A stretch of DNA of 64,000 nt from Flaccisagitta enflata (GCA_965153355.1 OZ231127.1:92690001-92754000), one strand, 5' to 3'. Counted from the first letter of the stretch, positions 35,325-62,375 are shown. Numbers and translations are program-made. Notes: generated by a model not told the origin, from the letters alone.

Positions 35325-35395
35325 TGGATTGACAGACCGGTGGACAGACAAAGCCTCAAGATTATAAGGTTGCGTGTCTGCAACTAAAAAAACCT
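35325..35395 (+). mobile_element. Helentron-like element, hairpin end only
   Basis: GACA/GACC run followed by 'aaggttgcgtgtctgcaact' and A's. A second decayed copy in reverse lies at ~35605-35690. Confidence 0.5.
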
Positions 35396-35734
35396 CCCAA
35401 ACTTCTCATCAGGCGTTTAAGACCTCATATTATGCACTTATGACCTCATATCAGGCTTAGTCAGCCTCATCAATGAGTGGCTAGTTGCTGCAATTTGCAA
35501 ATTTGCCCATCTTTCAACTTTCCATCACGACTAACCAACCAACCAATCAAGTGACAAAGTCTCTTTTTGATGTGCACATAAAAATCTTTTAAAGTTTTTT
35601 TAATTGCGTCTATGTGACTGTCCAACCTGCTTTGTCCATCCATCTGTCAATCTGTCTAACTGTCCAACCATCAATCAAACAAACAATTCTTTTTTTTTTC
35701 TTTTGCGTTTATGGGTGGTTATTGCATCACTGCT

Positions 35735-36240
35735 GCCACCCACCAGCACGGAACTTGGCATTTTTCTGAAAATAACAAACATTGAAAGACAGTTGTTCCT
35801 AAACAAATAGAGCATATGTCCTCAACTTTAGCTTATTTTAAAGAGCACTGTCTGTTCTTTAAAATGAGCCCATGTTGAAGTCCTAAGCTCTATTTGTTAA
35901 AAAGATACAAGCTCTTTAAGTTGTATGGGTCTTTGCCATTTTTCTGAGAATAACAAATTGAGCAAATGACCTAAACTTGGGCTTACTTAAGATTTAAAGA
36001 GCTCTGTCTATTCTCTATAATGAGCCCAAGTTGAGTTCATTTGCTCATTTCGTTGAAGAGATACCAACTCTCAATGTAGTTTGGGTCTTTGCCATTTTTC
36101 TTAAAGTTACATCAATTTTGGAAGGCTCTTGCTCCTAGATTAATTAAGTAAATGATCTCAACTTGGGCTCATTTAAAAGAGTTTTGTCTGCTCTTTAAAA
36201 TGAGCCCAAGTTGAGGTCATTTGCTCAATTCGTTCAGGAG
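35735..36240. repeat. Multiple inverted copies of 'gagcccaagttgaggtcatttgctc'
   Basis: At least three back-to-back palindromes with 'tgggtctttgccatttttct' linkers, the same family as 32124-32450. Confidence 0.7.
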
Positions 36241-36836
36241 AAATAAGCTTAGGAAGTTACCATATCTTATGGAAATTGCTTCATGTGGCCTGTACTTACA
36301 ACCCATTACAAATGGGGCATTGGAGGTTAAGTTTGTAAGGGAATTTTTTTGCCTCTATTTTATCGGAAGTCTCCATGCAATAACTGAACACGGGAAAGTG
36401 GTTTTGAAAGGTGTCTTTGCCGCAAATCTTTTACCAGATGGATTAACAGGGTGGAGAGAAATGGAGAAATTATCCAAGTTTGGGAGACTGCAGGTGGAGT
36501 AAGAAAGGATGTGGGGGGTTAAAAAAATTGTACCTATCATCATTCGGGGGTTAGGGGCAATAACAAAGAATTTGTTGGACTACCTGGCTAAAATCACGGG
36601 TATCCCTGACATACGTAAGTGCCAAAAAAATTGCCTTCGTGGATCCAAGCGAATTTTGACGGATGTCCTAAAGCGGAGATAAACCGGTAAACCGATAAAG
36701 GACAAAAAACTAAAACATCATCATCACCGCATGGCACTTCACAATAAGCGCCACATTAAGCGCCTCACCAAGCGCCTTACCAGGCGCCACGCTAACCTCT
36801 CATCCCTGCTCGAGAAGATTGCGTCCGTGCGTGCGC
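36241..36836. other. No gene supported; short open frame at 36221-36502
   Basis: A 93-codon frame lacks recognisable domains, and its upstream edge is inside the preceding repeat. 36730-36815 has a small run of 'aagcgcc' repeats. (GA)n follows at 36837-36922. Confidence 0.35.

Positions 36837-36922
<86 letters not shown>
36837..36922. repeat. (GA)n microsatellite
   Basis: About 42 GA units. Confidence 0.95.
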
Positions 36923-36928
<6 letters not shown>

Positions 36929-37129
36929 TTTGGACCTCAAGTCGCGCCGCGCCAACAACGTCTCCTTTATTTTTTCAAACCATATAAATCGGATATCCAT
37001 ATATGAGGGCGTTTTCTGGTGACGACCAAGAGCACAATTCATTCCCGTTAAACGCGTCTTCAATGTGAACACATATTTATGAATTTCAACTTCAACAGGC
37101 AGAATTTTTGGGTTTCCCTTTACTATTTA

Positions 37130-37320
37130 AAAAAAAATTCGCTACAACTTTCCCACAATACGTTCTGTAAGAATATTGCTCGTTTAGCCGTTGCTAAGGA
37201 GTGTAACTATGTGTGACAGCCCTGTGATGCTCCCTAAAAACCGCCAAACCAGCAATATTCTTACAGAACATACTGTGGGAATGTTGTAGCAAATTTTAAA
37301 CAATGTTTTCTCAAAAAATT
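37130..37320. repeat. Inverted repeat, MITE-like
   Basis: 'gctacaactttcccacaatacgttctgtaagaatattgct' and its near complement at 37250-37300 flank a ~60-bp centre. Confidence 0.7.
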
Positions 37321-37633
37321 TCTCAAAATATTGATACTTCAGCGTGAATACATGAAAGTGTGTTTCCATGGCAACTAACGCCCATGGGCAATAAAGCATT
37401 CTTTTATTAGATTATATTCCAAACATCAGTCTCTTAACTTTATTTGTTTTCCTGTAATGAATTCCCCCGTATTTCCAAGCCTAGACGACATCTACTGTAG
37501 ATGAAGGCGAGTGATGAAGAACGGTATTTTCGGAAATATTACAGGAAAGATATGACGAAAAAACTACATTCACACCCCGCAATAATTCAGCAGTAATTCA
37601 TTTTTGTGTTCCATGCGAACAATCACATTCAAG

Positions 37634-37702
<69 letters not shown>
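37634..37702. repeat. (CA)n microsatellite
   Basis: About 34 CA units. A GACA/GACC run typical of helentron-like elements lies at 37825-37875. Confidence 0.95.
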
Positions 37703-37703
<1 letters not shown>

Positions 37704-38030
37704 AATCTGAGTCGCCCTATTTTGTACTAATGTTATTGAATTCATAATCAACAATCGAGAAACGCTATAATTAGGCCAAGTAGGCCAATGAGGTGCGACG
37801 TGTGGATCGTCGAACGAATGCGTTACAGACAGACAGATAGACAGACAGACAGACAGACAGACCGACCGACCAACAGACACAGCCAGTTATAGAGGTGCTT
37901 TGTCGCACCTGAAAACTTGTCCAAATTTTCAACGATATTCAAAAAGGTTCTCCCGAACAAATATCGCCTTAATGGTCGGCGAGAAATAAAAACTGAATCT
38001 CCCTGAACAACAACATTTTCATTATCGACG

Positions 38031-52675
<14,645 letters not shown>

Positions 52676-52800
52676 AATCAACCATGACATGAAGCCCTGC
52701 CAAGCAAGAATCCAACCACTGTAACAAGTGGAGCGTAACGACATTATTGTGGCCCCGCGATCGCGCGAGTTGGGTAGCCGTAAATTTAGCTTGGGGTTTT

Positions 52801-52977
52801 TTAGTCGCGGACAAGTGACTCTATAAGAGGCTTTGTCCGTCCGTCCGTTGGTCGGTTGGTCGGTTGGTCGGTCGGTCGGTCGGTCCGTGGTGATGGAGTT
52901 GGGAAGTGTGAAAACGCGCATTTCCGCCCCTGCCCACCCGTCCGCGACTGGTATTGGCCGTGTATCCGGCCTTGTTT
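52801..52977 (-). mobile_element. Helentron-like element
   Basis: TTTAGTCGCGGACAAGTGAC, (GTCC/GTCG/GTTG)n, 'gcccctgcccacccgtccgc', GGCCGTGTATCCGGCCTTGT. Confidence 0.78.
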
Positions 52978-53145
52978 TAAAACTGACTCCGACTACGAAT
53001 TAGGACCAGGTTGCATCACCTACGGGATGGACGGACGGACTAAGCGACAAAAGAACCAATGGACAAACCAACCGTCGTACCGACGAAAATATCCACTTGC
53101 GGTTGATGACTGCGGTTAATAGATTTCCATTTTCATTTTTTTTTC

Positions 53146-53345
53146 GCGTGCTGCGCGACTCTACACCCCGCTATGTCGGTCGGTCGGTCGGTCGGTCGGT
53201 CGGTTGGTCGGTCCCCTTTTTACTTTTTTAGCGTTTTTGAGCTTTTTGAGCGTACGGCTCCTGCCCAAATGCTCTATTGACCTTCTCCAGCACTGCCTCT
53301 GCCCACCCGTACGCGACTGGGGTAGCCGTGTATCCGGCCTTGTTC
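53146..53345 (-). mobile_element. Helentron-like element
   Basis: 'cgcgtgctgcgcgactctac', (GTCG)n, 'acccgtacgcgactggggta', GCCGTGTATCCGGCCTTGTT. Confidence 0.78.
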
Positions 53346-53399
53346 TCACCATTGCTAATGATTCTTTTAACAAGGTCAACAAACCTTAGTCGCGTGGTA

Positions 53400-53865
53400 A
53401 TAAGGGTAATTAAGGTAATTACTAATAATTACTAATAATTACTAATAATTACTAATAATTACTAATAATTACTAATATTTACTAATAATTTCTAATAATC
53501 ATTAATAATTACTAATAATTACTAATAATTATCTTAAGATACCTTTCTTTATACCTTAAATACCCTAAAATACCCTGAAGCACCTAAAGTACCCTTGGGT
53601 ACCTTATTTACCCTAAAGTACCCTTAAGTACCTAAAGTACCCTAAAGTACCTGTAAGTACCTAAAGTACCCTAAAATACCTATAAGTACCCTAAAGTCCC
53701 CAAAAGTACCTAAAGTACCCTGAAGTACCCTTAAATACCTAAAAAGTACCCTAAAGTATCTGAAAGTACCTGAAGTACCTAAAGTACCCTGAAGTACCCT
53801 AAAGTACCCTGAAGTACCCTTAAGTACCCTTAAGTACCCTAAAGTACCTTTAAAATGAAGATTAG
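53400..53865. repeat. Two adjacent minisatellites: AATTACTAATA (11 bp) and CCCTAAAGTAC (~11 bp)
   Basis: The first covers ~53405-53535 and the second ~53570-53850 with drift between units. A helentron hairpin end (GAGTCGCGTTCACGCGACTA) follows at 53885-53948. Confidence 0.85.
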
Positions 53866-53949
53866 AGCCATATTTCAAAAAAGTTACGTTACGGACCGAC
53901 CGACCGACCGACAGAGCGACTTCTAGAGTCGCGTTCACGCGACTAAAAA

Positions 53950-55099
53950 ATGGATGAAAATATCATTTATTTGGACAGCTGATGGCGATGATGATGAGTT
54001 GATAACCGATAACCAATATCCAGTTAATTACTCTCGGTTGAGTGACTGATCAGTGAACATGATTATCAAAATAAGGTCAAATGGGTCAACGATGCGTCCT
54101 ATAGGAGAGCACATTTTCGTTTTTCATGAATGAGCATGAATGAATGAATGAGTGATTGAATCAATTATTGAATGAATGAATGAATCAGTGAATAATAAAT
54201 TATTGAATAAATGATTCAATGAATGGATGAAAAACAAGCTTGGCACTACTATTATTCAGGTAAAAGTAAAAAATAATATTTTGTTGAAAAAACCTTTGAT
54301 TTTGCGATTGAAAAGTTTGCATAACCGACAGACCGACAGACAAGGCCTCTCATAGAGATGCGAGCACGCATGTAAAAGTTACATGAGTGTTATATTTTAT
54401 ATTCTATTCATTTATTGCCTTGCCATCATTACCCGCTCTCTAAAGATAGACATGACATCTGTCGCCACATCACGTCATCATAGGAACATGTCTAATTTTC
54501 TTATAAGTCATTTACGAACCGTATTAAAAGCTAGAGAAATTAATTAAGGTATGTCCGCAGATGTCAATCAAATGTTTTATACGTTTGGTCTTTTTAAAGA
54601 TGACTTGTCCATTCTTTTATATTCTCTGTTAAAAGAAAATGAGCAAAAGTAAAAAGTCCTAAATTATGGTTTCTGTGTGATTTTTTACCAATAAGGCAAA
54701 AAAGGCGATAATCGCCTTCCCGAAGAAAGTCATGAACCTAGGATTTTTCTTTTTTCTAAGGATTTCTCTTTTTTCTAAGGATCTTTCTTTTTTCTTAGGA
54801 TTTTTCTCTTTTCTTAAGATTTTTTTTTCCATTTTTCTTTTTTTTTTAATTCTCTCTTATTTCTGGAGATTCAAATATTGGAGAAATCAAAATATGTCAA
54901 GGTGCACACAAAGGGGCAGTTTTAACGGTCAAATCGTATTCAAGAAAAAAAAATAAAACAATGGATTCATAATTTTTAAAAAAGAAATCATGTTTTTAGT
55001 AAAAATTATCTATTTATTTGCATTGAGAATCATTTTTGTGTTCAAAACCAGTTAGAAAAATTTTGAGAAAAAAAAAGAAAATAAACCTTCATTCCTGGA
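53950..55099. other. Gene-free stretch
   Basis: AT-rich, with 'gaatgaatgaatga' (54125-54230) and 'ttttctaaggattt' (54745-54830) runs. No exon supported. Confidence 0.55.
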
Positions 55100-55285
55100 G
55101 TTGTCTTAGGTGAAATTCTTAATCTGTCCCTGAATGCAAAAATTTGCATTTCTTAGAACATGGCCCTTTTCTAAAGACATATGAAAAAAGGACCATGTTC
55201 TTAGAAATGCAAAATTTTGCATTCAGAAAGAGATTAAGAATTTCATGCGAAATGATTTTTCCAAATTTGCTGTTCCTGTGCACTG
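55100..55285. repeat. Palindromic MITE, copy 2
   Basis: Inverted arms 'gaaattcttaatctgtcc...gcaaaaatttgcatttcttagaacatgg' and complement; see 21955-22140. Confidence 0.7.
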
Positions 55286-55908
55286 TAACATATTGATGTC
55301 CTGGTCATTTTGAGAGAACTAAATCAATTATCATGAATGCCCTGTGAAAACAAAAGGGAAAATTTTATGGTTTTCCTTCAACTTAAAAATGAGAAATTGT
55401 TATAACTCAAAATTCTTGATAGACAGAGACAGGTAAGGTGCAAACTCTTCGGAAAGAGTTAATGTTATGCCTTTGAGAGACATGACAAAATTTGCATCTT
55501 TCCGTGATTTCCTCAATGTCTTTAACTAACCATCGATGTTCATCATAAATTTGCCTTTACACCCTGAAATGATTTTAATATGTTGCTACCATAAACGTGT
55601 TCGTCAATACCCTTATTCTGTTGAATATTGCTTGTTAAACGAACTTCTTCGAACGAACCCCCCCCCCCTTAAAAAAAACAGTGCTGTCATGGTGATATTT
55701 CTATTGTTTTACACGTAGCTTTACATGTAATAAACAACAAGTCTCTTTATTTGATTATCTTAATTCCTTCGCTTACCGAGTAAATTACTTTTCTACGAGC
55801 TCAGCTCTCAGTTTTCACATTTTTCTTTTTTTTTTTCATTCTTTTTTTTTTCAATTTTTTTTCCCGCAGTTTTTCCAGCTTTAAAATTCATCGAGGAGAA
55901 TTATAGAA

Positions 55909-55918
55909 TATATAAAAT
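55909..55918 (+). promoter_or_regulatory. Possible TATA box of the discoidin gene
   Basis: TATATAAAAT lies 58 bp before the ATG, leaving room for a short 5' leader. The region is AT-rich, so chance is a real alternative. Confidence 0.25.
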
Positions 55919-55966
55919 AATAAAAGAATAATCAATTAGATAAATAGAACATCAATAAACAAAAGG

Positions 55967-56057
55967 ATGGCTAATATTGTGAGCGGCGGAAAACCATTCG
56001 CGAGTTCGCATCAAAACGCTTCGCACGTCGAAGCGAAGGCCTTCACGGGACTTCAAG
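55967..56057 (+). CDS. Discoidin gene exon 1
   Basis: ATG in a good context (aaaggATGG); 30 codons plus one base before GTCAGC. Encodes the N-terminal strand and [14 protein letters not shown]. Confidence 0.85.
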
Positions 56058-57945
56058 GTCAGCGCTGAAATGAGTGTCTACCACCTTTATAGTACGGTTT
56101 ACATGTTTAATAATTCTTTCTGTCAGTCACGACTGCGGTTTACATGTAAAAGAAGGCCAGATACACGGCGACCCCAGACGCGTGCGGGTGGGCAGGGGCT
56201 GTATTTGAGGTATTTGATCACTTTAGCTGGAGCAAAACCCCCCCCCCAAAAAAAATAAAGTCAGACGGACGGACGGACGGACGGATGGATGGATGGATGG
56301 ATGGACGGACGGACGGACGGACGGACGGTCGGACGGACGGACGGATGCAGGATAGTCATTTATCAGCGTGTCATAAATTTCTTCACGCACGTAATAGATA
56401 AGATTCATTCAGAGTTAGGTTAAAACGTTAATACTGTGTGCACTCTGCATTGAAGGAGCATTGGAGGTAGAACAGAGGACGTCTTTTGCTTGTGGAAACG
56501 TGCAAATTGAAACGTGCACGTGCAGATCGGCCATCCCCGTTCTCAGCGATACCGTAACCCCGCGTTTCTTGTTTTGGAAACAATTGAGTGACTGACTGAC
56601 TGACTGACTGACTGACTGACTGACTGACTGACTGACTGAATAAAAGCTTGAGACGATCTGGTACACTCATCAACATTTCAAATCGAGCGTTATGGACAGA
56701 TGGGTAGATGGATCATCTTCCAACAGACGGGACAAAGGATGGACGGACGTACATACGGACAAGGACTCGTAAAAATGCGTGTCCGCATCTAAAAACAAGA
56801 CCTAATACAAGATTTTCTCAGTGGCGTGTGCGCGGGGTGCAAGGTCGATGAGTCAAGGAGACCATCTGGGAAGGAGCAGTGAGGTCAAAAAAGCAGCGAA
56901 GGGACCAACAAAATGTAATCGTGTGTGTGATCATTCTAGCGTGTTTTTTAGATGTGTCCTCGCATCTCTAAAATAGGGTCTATCCGTCCGTCTGTTACGC
57001 CTCCGGAAAAAATCGCATTTCTCGATTGTTTTTGACCACGGCGAGCTCTCGAAATGAATCAAACGAGTTTTGAGAGTCTCCTTTGACTACCATATCAGTT
57101 TTGTAATAAAATTATTAATTATAGAAAGAACGTACAGGGCTTTTTTCCAGATGCAAACGGAGGAACAGACAAACGGACCGACAGACCCTCCAATGGAGAT
57201 GCAAGGAAGCATCTAACAGGTCGCCCAAGGGCAACATGTGGCTTTGCATGATTGTAAATTGGAGTGAGAGGAAGAAGGGCAGCGGCCCCAAAGGGAACAA
57301 AGTCCTGTAAAACACAGGGGGACTTTTTTTTCGTCTGTCCGTCAATCCGTCCACCCCCAGGCCCTCACAGGCCTGAAATCTGCCCTCTCAGGCCTTGAAT
57401 CTGAGAGGGCAGATTTGAGGCTTGAAAGGACAGATTTCACACAGGGAATAAAGTCCTGTACAACACAGGGGGACTTTTCTTTGTCCGTCAATCCGTCCGC
57501 CCCCAGCTCAGGCCCTCTCAGGCCTGAAATCTGTCCTCTAAGGCCTGAAATCTGCCCTCTCAGTCCTTGAATCTCAGAGGGCAGAATTAAGCCTGAGAGG
57601 ACAGATTTCAAGCGTGAGAGGGACAGAGGGTAGATTTCAGGCCTGAGGGGGCAGAATTCAGGCCTGCGAGGGCCTGGGGGGATGAACAGAATGACTAACA
57701 GACGAACAAAAGTCCCCCTGTGTTACATAGGACTTCGTCCCCTCGGGCCGCTGTCCAGGGAATAAACTCATTGACGACATTTGATTTAACAGGGAACTAT
57801 TGGGCGAGCAAAGAACTCAGCGAGACCAAAACCAAGGAAAATTCCATCAAGGAGTGGATCGGATATGAGTTCAGCGAACCGAAAATCGTCAAAAAGTAAA
57901 TGGATTGTGTTATGTATAAAAGAGAGAGAGAGAGAGAGAGAGAGT

Positions 57946-57977
<32 letters not shown>

Positions 57978-59175
57978 AAGAGAAAGAGAAAGAGAAAGCG
58001 AGAGCGAGAGAGACAGACAGACAGAGGTTACGAACGCTCGCTTAGCTCTAAGCTGAGTTCGTTATTGCAGGTTTTTTGTTCAAGGGGGAACAGATGAAGG
58101 AGTTGCAAACGCACTCTTTATTTTTAGCTGATTTCGTTATTGTAGTTTTTTATTCATCGGGGATCTACACAAAGGTGTTGCGAACGCTTGCTTGATTCAT
58201 TGTTTAATTCGTTATTGCAGGTTTTCCTTCAAGAAGATTCCAATGAAGGAGTTGCAAGCGCTGCACTCGCTTGATTTTTAGTTGAATTTGTCATTGCAGG
58301 TTTTCCTTCAAGGCCTTCAAGGGAGATTAAATGAAGGTGTTGCGTATGCTCGCTTGATTTTTAGTTGACTTTGTTAATGCAGGTTTTCCTGTAAGAAGAT
58401 TCCAATCAAGGAATTGCAAATGCTCGCTTGATTCTTGAATCTTGATTGAATTCGTAATAGCAGGTTTTCCTTCAAGGGGGATTTGATAAAAGTGTTGCTT
58501 ACGCTCGCTTGATTCTCAGTCGAATTTGTTATTGCAGGTTTTCGTTCAAGGGGGATCCAATGAAGGAGTTGTGCGCACCCTCGTCATATACATTTGAAGG
58601 ATCCGCAGACGGGAAAGAATGGAAAGTCTTGTTCAACATCGAAAAAGGAACAGACAAAGGAAAAGAGTTCAAAACCGTCGAAGAAGTATGTTGGTCTGTC
58701 GGTTTGTCTTGTTCAATATCAAAATAGGAACAGTCAAAGGAAAAGAGTTCAAATCCGCTGAAGAAGTATGTTGTTCTGTTGGTTTGTCTTGTTTAATGTC
58801 AAAATAGGAACAGTCAAAGGAAAAGAGTTCAAATCTGTTGAAGAAGAACGTTGGTCTGTCGGTTAGTCTTGTTCAATGTCAAAAAAGGAACAGTCAAAGG
58901 AAAAGAGTTCATATCTGTGGAGGTAGCTAGTAGTAAGTAGGTCAGTCAGTTTTGTCTTGTTCAACATCGAAAAAGAAACCGACAAAGGAAAAGAGTTCAA
59001 ATCCATCGAAGAAGTATGTTGGTCTGTCGGTTTGTTTTGTTCAACGTCAAAAAAGAAACAAAGGAAAAGAGTTCATATCTGTGGAAGTAGTAAGTTGGTC
59101 AGTCAGTCCTGAACGCGCATGGCCTCCTCCCCTATCTGGCTTGTAGTAAGTTTTATTTGTATTTGCTCTTGGTGT

Positions 59176-59250
<75 letters not shown>

Positions 59251-59382
59251 CGTGCGTGTGTGTGTGTGTGTCTGTGTGTCTGTGCGTGTGTCTGTGTGTC
59301 TGTGTGTGTGTCTGTCTTTCTGAACGCGCATGGTCTCCTCCCCTATCTGGCTTGTAGTCAGTTTTATTTGTTTTTGCTCTTC

Positions 59383-59453
<71 letters not shown>

Positions 59454-61038
59454 CGTGTTTGTGTGTGTCTGTCTGTCTGTTTGTCTATCTGTCTGTCTGT
59501 GTGTGTCTGTGTCACTGTGTGTCTGTTTGTGTTTCCATTTTACGTGTCCGTGTGCATGTATGCGTCTGTGAGTGCGTTTGTTTGTCTTAACGAGCCAATC
59601 CAGATTTTTCCATCATTTTTTTATTTTTGTTTATTGAAGGATATTGGCTTTCGTCCCTTTATTAAGCAGGGATGCGGCTGTTGACAGCTGCTCCGGTGCT
59701 CCCCATCCAATCTCTTGGAAAATGACGTTCGACAGTTATCCCATGATCTGAAAAGCTGATTTCCAGTGTCTGCGCTTTCTCTTCGTATGTCTGTCTGTCT
59801 CTCTGTCTTTCGATAAGTCGCTTCTACAACGCTGGCTATAACGTGTTTCACGACGTAAAAAAGTTCTTTCCTCTAGGCTCTACCTGAATCATTGATAGTC
59901 TAAATATCTATCAGTTAATCTGTCAGTTAAGTCAATTTTATCTGTCTTTCTCTCTATAATTAGCTCTCTCGGTCCCTTGTTCTTCATATCTACTCTCTTT
60001 TCCATCCTTTTTTCGCTGTCTGTCTGTCTTACTGTCTGTCTTTTAGTCTGTCTGTCTACCTATCTGTCTGTCTCTCTTACTCTGCCTCACCGGAAAAATC
60101 AACCGGGAAATCAAATGAATCCTTTTCAGCTGGACACCCATTTTTCCTCGCTTAGAAATTGAAGGTTGTCTAAAGGAGGAAACAAATTTGTTTGCACGTC
60201 GGTCGGTCGGTCGGTCGGTCGGTCGGTCGGTCGGTCAGTCGGTCGGTTTCTAATTTTGGAGAGTCGGTCTGTTCGTTGGTCAACAGGTCTTTGTGTTAGT
60301 GCATTCGTGTGATCTGTTTCTGCTTGTTTTTTTTTTTATTCTAATCTACATCTAAGCTTTCTTCTTTCGTAATCGTTGATCGGTTCATTCCTGTTATGGT
60401 CACAAATAAACTTGTTTAACAAGGGGGAATTGATAGGTTTGGGTTAATGGGCAGGATTTACGTTAGGATAGGTTTGAGGTTAGGGCCCTATAGGGTAAAG
60501 GGTTGTTTTAGGGTTAAGGGATGGGGGTGTGGGGATGCGATCATGGATTCGTGAATTTGAAAAGAAATTTGAGCAGCAGTGATACTGAAGTATTCTGTGT
60601 TAGTGCTTAAGGGGTAAAAACGCGTGAGGATAATTCGATGAAGCAACAACCACAGCAACTAGAGCCACCTCTGAAAGAACAACAATAACAACTATCTAGA
60701 GCAGAGGAACTACAGCAATAACTGAAAAAAAACAACCACAGCAACCACTAAATGACTAAAGTTGAAACGACAGCAACCACAACAACCACAACTTCCATCA
60801 CCAACCACCACAACCACAACCACATCCATCACCAACCACCACAACCACAACATCCTCCATCACCAACCACCACAACCACAACCATAACCACATCCATCAA
60901 CAACAACCACAACCACAACAACATCCATCAACAACAACCACAACAACAATGTTGTTCATCCATCGCGACAAAACCTCTTCAAAACTAATTAACGCTGAGG
61001 TGGCCAGGGGAATCACGCATATTTTCTTCTTATCTTCT

Positions 61039-61073
<35 letters not shown>

Positions 61074-61509
61074 TTCATCATCATTTTTCTAGTTCCTGCT
61101 CCTTCTTTTGCTTCTTCTTCTTCTTCTTCTTCTTCTTCTTCTTCTTCTTCTTCTTCTTCTTCTTCTTCTTCTTCATCATCATTTTTCAAGTTCCTGCTCT
61201 TTTCTTCTTCTTCTTCTTCTTCTTCTTCTTCTTCTTCTTCTTCCTCTTCCTCTTCTTCTTCTTCTTCTTCTTCTTCTTCTTCTTCTTCTTCTTCTTCTTC
61301 TTCTTCTTCTTCTTCTTCTTCTTCTTCTTCGTCTTTCTCTCCTTCTCCTTCATCATTTTTACAAATTCTCCCCTCAGAAGCGGGAGCACGAGATAAAGTC
61401 TCCGGAGGCCTTCAAGTTCTATCGTCTGCATGTTACAAACAACGGCAATTCCAAACAAGGTCGCGGGGCACACGTCATTGCAGTCTCGGACTTTCAAATG
61501 TTCGCCTGA
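55967..61509 (+). CDS. Small F5/8 type C (discoidin-type) domain protein, complete, four exons, 157 aa
   Basis: Exons: 55967-56057, 57793-57895, 58538-58685, 61378-61509. Phases agree (1,2,0) and the product is one whole domain. It starts [17 protein letters not shown], with no signal peptide or membrane segment, so it is probably cytosolic. Family marks are [15 protein letters not shown] then [20 protein letters not shown], and the final strands F-K-F-Y-R-L-H-V and I-A-V-S-D-F-Q-M-F. Such beta-sandwich domains bind sugars or lipids; the ligand here is unknown. Exon 3 is flanked on both sides by arrays of its own edges. The dynein gene lies downstream on the other strand. Confidence 0.88.
56154..56370 (+). 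mobile_element. Helentron-like element in discoidin intron 1
   Basis: 'aaggccagatacacggcgac', 'gtgggcaggggctg', then (GACG/GATG)n. The hairpin end is not clear. Confidence 0.55.
56584..56640. repeat. (GACT)n microsatellite
   Basis: About 13 GACT units. GGAC-type runs and a helentron-like hairpin end ('aatgcgtgtccgcatctaaaaa') follow at 56690-56793. Confidence 0.9.
57215..57765. mobile_element. FBA foldback element, copy 5, with opposed internal arrays
   Basis: Outer 'aacaggtcgcccaagggcaa' and inner 'gggcagcggccccaaaggg' at the left; 'aagtccccctgtgttacata' and 'gggccgctgtcc' at the right. The 21-bp units switch orientation more than once inside. It ends about 28 bp before discoidin exon 2. 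Confidence 0.78.
57793..57895 (+). CDS. Discoidin gene exon 2
   Basis: Starts after TTTAACAG and ends before GTAAAT. Encodes [19 protein letters not shown] then [15 protein letters not shown]. Confidence 0.9.
57919..58025. repeat. (GA)n-rich tract
   Basis: GAGA/AAAG/GACA units just downstream of exon 2. Confidence 0.9.
58071..58537 (+). pseudogene. Six extra copies of the 5' edge of discoidin exon 3 with splice acceptor (~80-bp unit)
   Basis: Exon-like starts after an AG occur at 58071, 58146, 58221, 58300, 58383 and 58464 before the true start at 58538. Each repeats 'ttattgcaggttttccttcaag' and 'gaaggagttgc', then intronic 'cgctcgcttgatt'. The frames end after about 20 codons (for example [19 protein letters not shown] then stop). 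Nearly all keep the AG. Confidence 0.88.
58538..58685 (+). CDS. Discoidin gene exon 3
   Basis: Starts after TTATTGCAG and ends before GTATGT. Encodes [34 protein letters not shown] and [15 protein letters not shown]. Confidence 0.9.
58686..59100 (+). pseudogene. Five extra copies of the 3' edge of discoidin exon 3 with splice donor (~80-bp unit)
   Basis: The segment 'ttgttcaacatcgaaaaagg...gaagaagtatgttggtctgtcggt' recurs with donor positions near 58766, 58846, 58923, 59014 and 59086. Donors at 58766 and 59014 keep GTATGT; 58846 has lost GT. Base changes introduce stops (AAATAG), so these are not alternative full exons. Confidence 0.85.
59101..59540. repeat. ~220-bp tandem duplication ending in (GT)n
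   Basis: 'gaacgcgcatggcctcctcc' followed by 'cctatctggcttgtagt' occurs at ~59110 and ~59322. Each copy is followed by a long (GT)n/(TGTC)n tract. Confidence 0.85.
60196..60248. repeat. (GTCG)n run
   Basis: About 12 GTCG units without recognisable helentron ends. 59541-60195 and 60249-60740 show no gene signal. Confidence 0.8.
60770..60955. repeat. AACCACCACAACCAC array
   Basis: Imperfect 'caccaaccaccacaacc' units. The open frame rich in N, H and T is a by-product. Confidence 0.85.
61030..61335. repeat. (CTT)n microsatellite
   Basis: Several long CTT tracts interrupted by a twice-repeated 'catcatcatttttc(t/a)agttcctgctc' block, immediately upstream of discoidin exon 4. Confidence 0.92.
61378..61509 (+). 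CDS. Discoidin gene exon 4 and stop
   Basis: Starts after CCCCTCAG and ends at TGA 61507-61509. Encodes [19 protein letters not shown] then [16 protein letters not shown]. Confidence 0.9.
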   Translation, partial: KREHEIKSPEAFKFYRLHVTNNGNSKQGRGAHVIAVSDFQMFA

Positions 61510-61544
61510 CGGAATCGGAAAGGTAGGATTCTGTTGTTATAGCT

Positions 61545-61755
<211 letters not shown>

Positions 61756-62266
61756 TGTTTGTTGTTTACATGTGGAAATTCGGACCGAGGCTCTTTTAAG
61801 AATAAGGATAAGTTACTAAAAGTGTTTCTTGATTTGATGGTGATTAGGTTGGACCAAATACGGAGAGGAACCCGACGCAGCTTGCAGGCATACACGCGCG
61901 CGAAACTTTCTCGAGATGATTTACGAACACGCTCAGTAGACATTTTGATTGAATGCCAACTATAAATCCGATCACTTATTCGTGGTTTTGGTATCTTTGA
62001 TTATATTCAATCAAACGGTTCTAATGGTTTTTAATTGTAAATATTAACTACAAGCGGCTCCGTAGCAGAGTAGAGGAAAGTCATGCATCGCTTTTATTCG
62101 CATCGCTCAAAATCATATTGGATGCGGAATCATATCATAGTCAAAATTCATAACAAAGAATACATAGAGGTAAATTGATAAATGAGCAAATAAAGAAGGG
62201 TAAAGGGGGGGGGGGAGATGACGTCGGCAACGATGACTAAAAGCTTGAGCTGAAATCAAAACTTAC

Positions 62267-62375
62267 CTGCCAAGATTGGTTTCCAATCGAGAGCTGAGGA
62301 GGAGATGAAGACCATACCGTTTCTCGAAACTGTGGCTGGAGACGCGTTGTCGATGTTGTCCGGCTCAAACACGAC
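62267..62375 (-). CDS. Dynein exon: AAA2 sensor segment
   Basis: Starts after CGTTTAG and ends before GTAAGT on the minus strand; 36 codons plus one base. Confidence 0.9.

Noticed and set aside
36221-36502. 93-codon frame
   Set aside because: Begins within a palindromic repeat and shows no domain or splice context.
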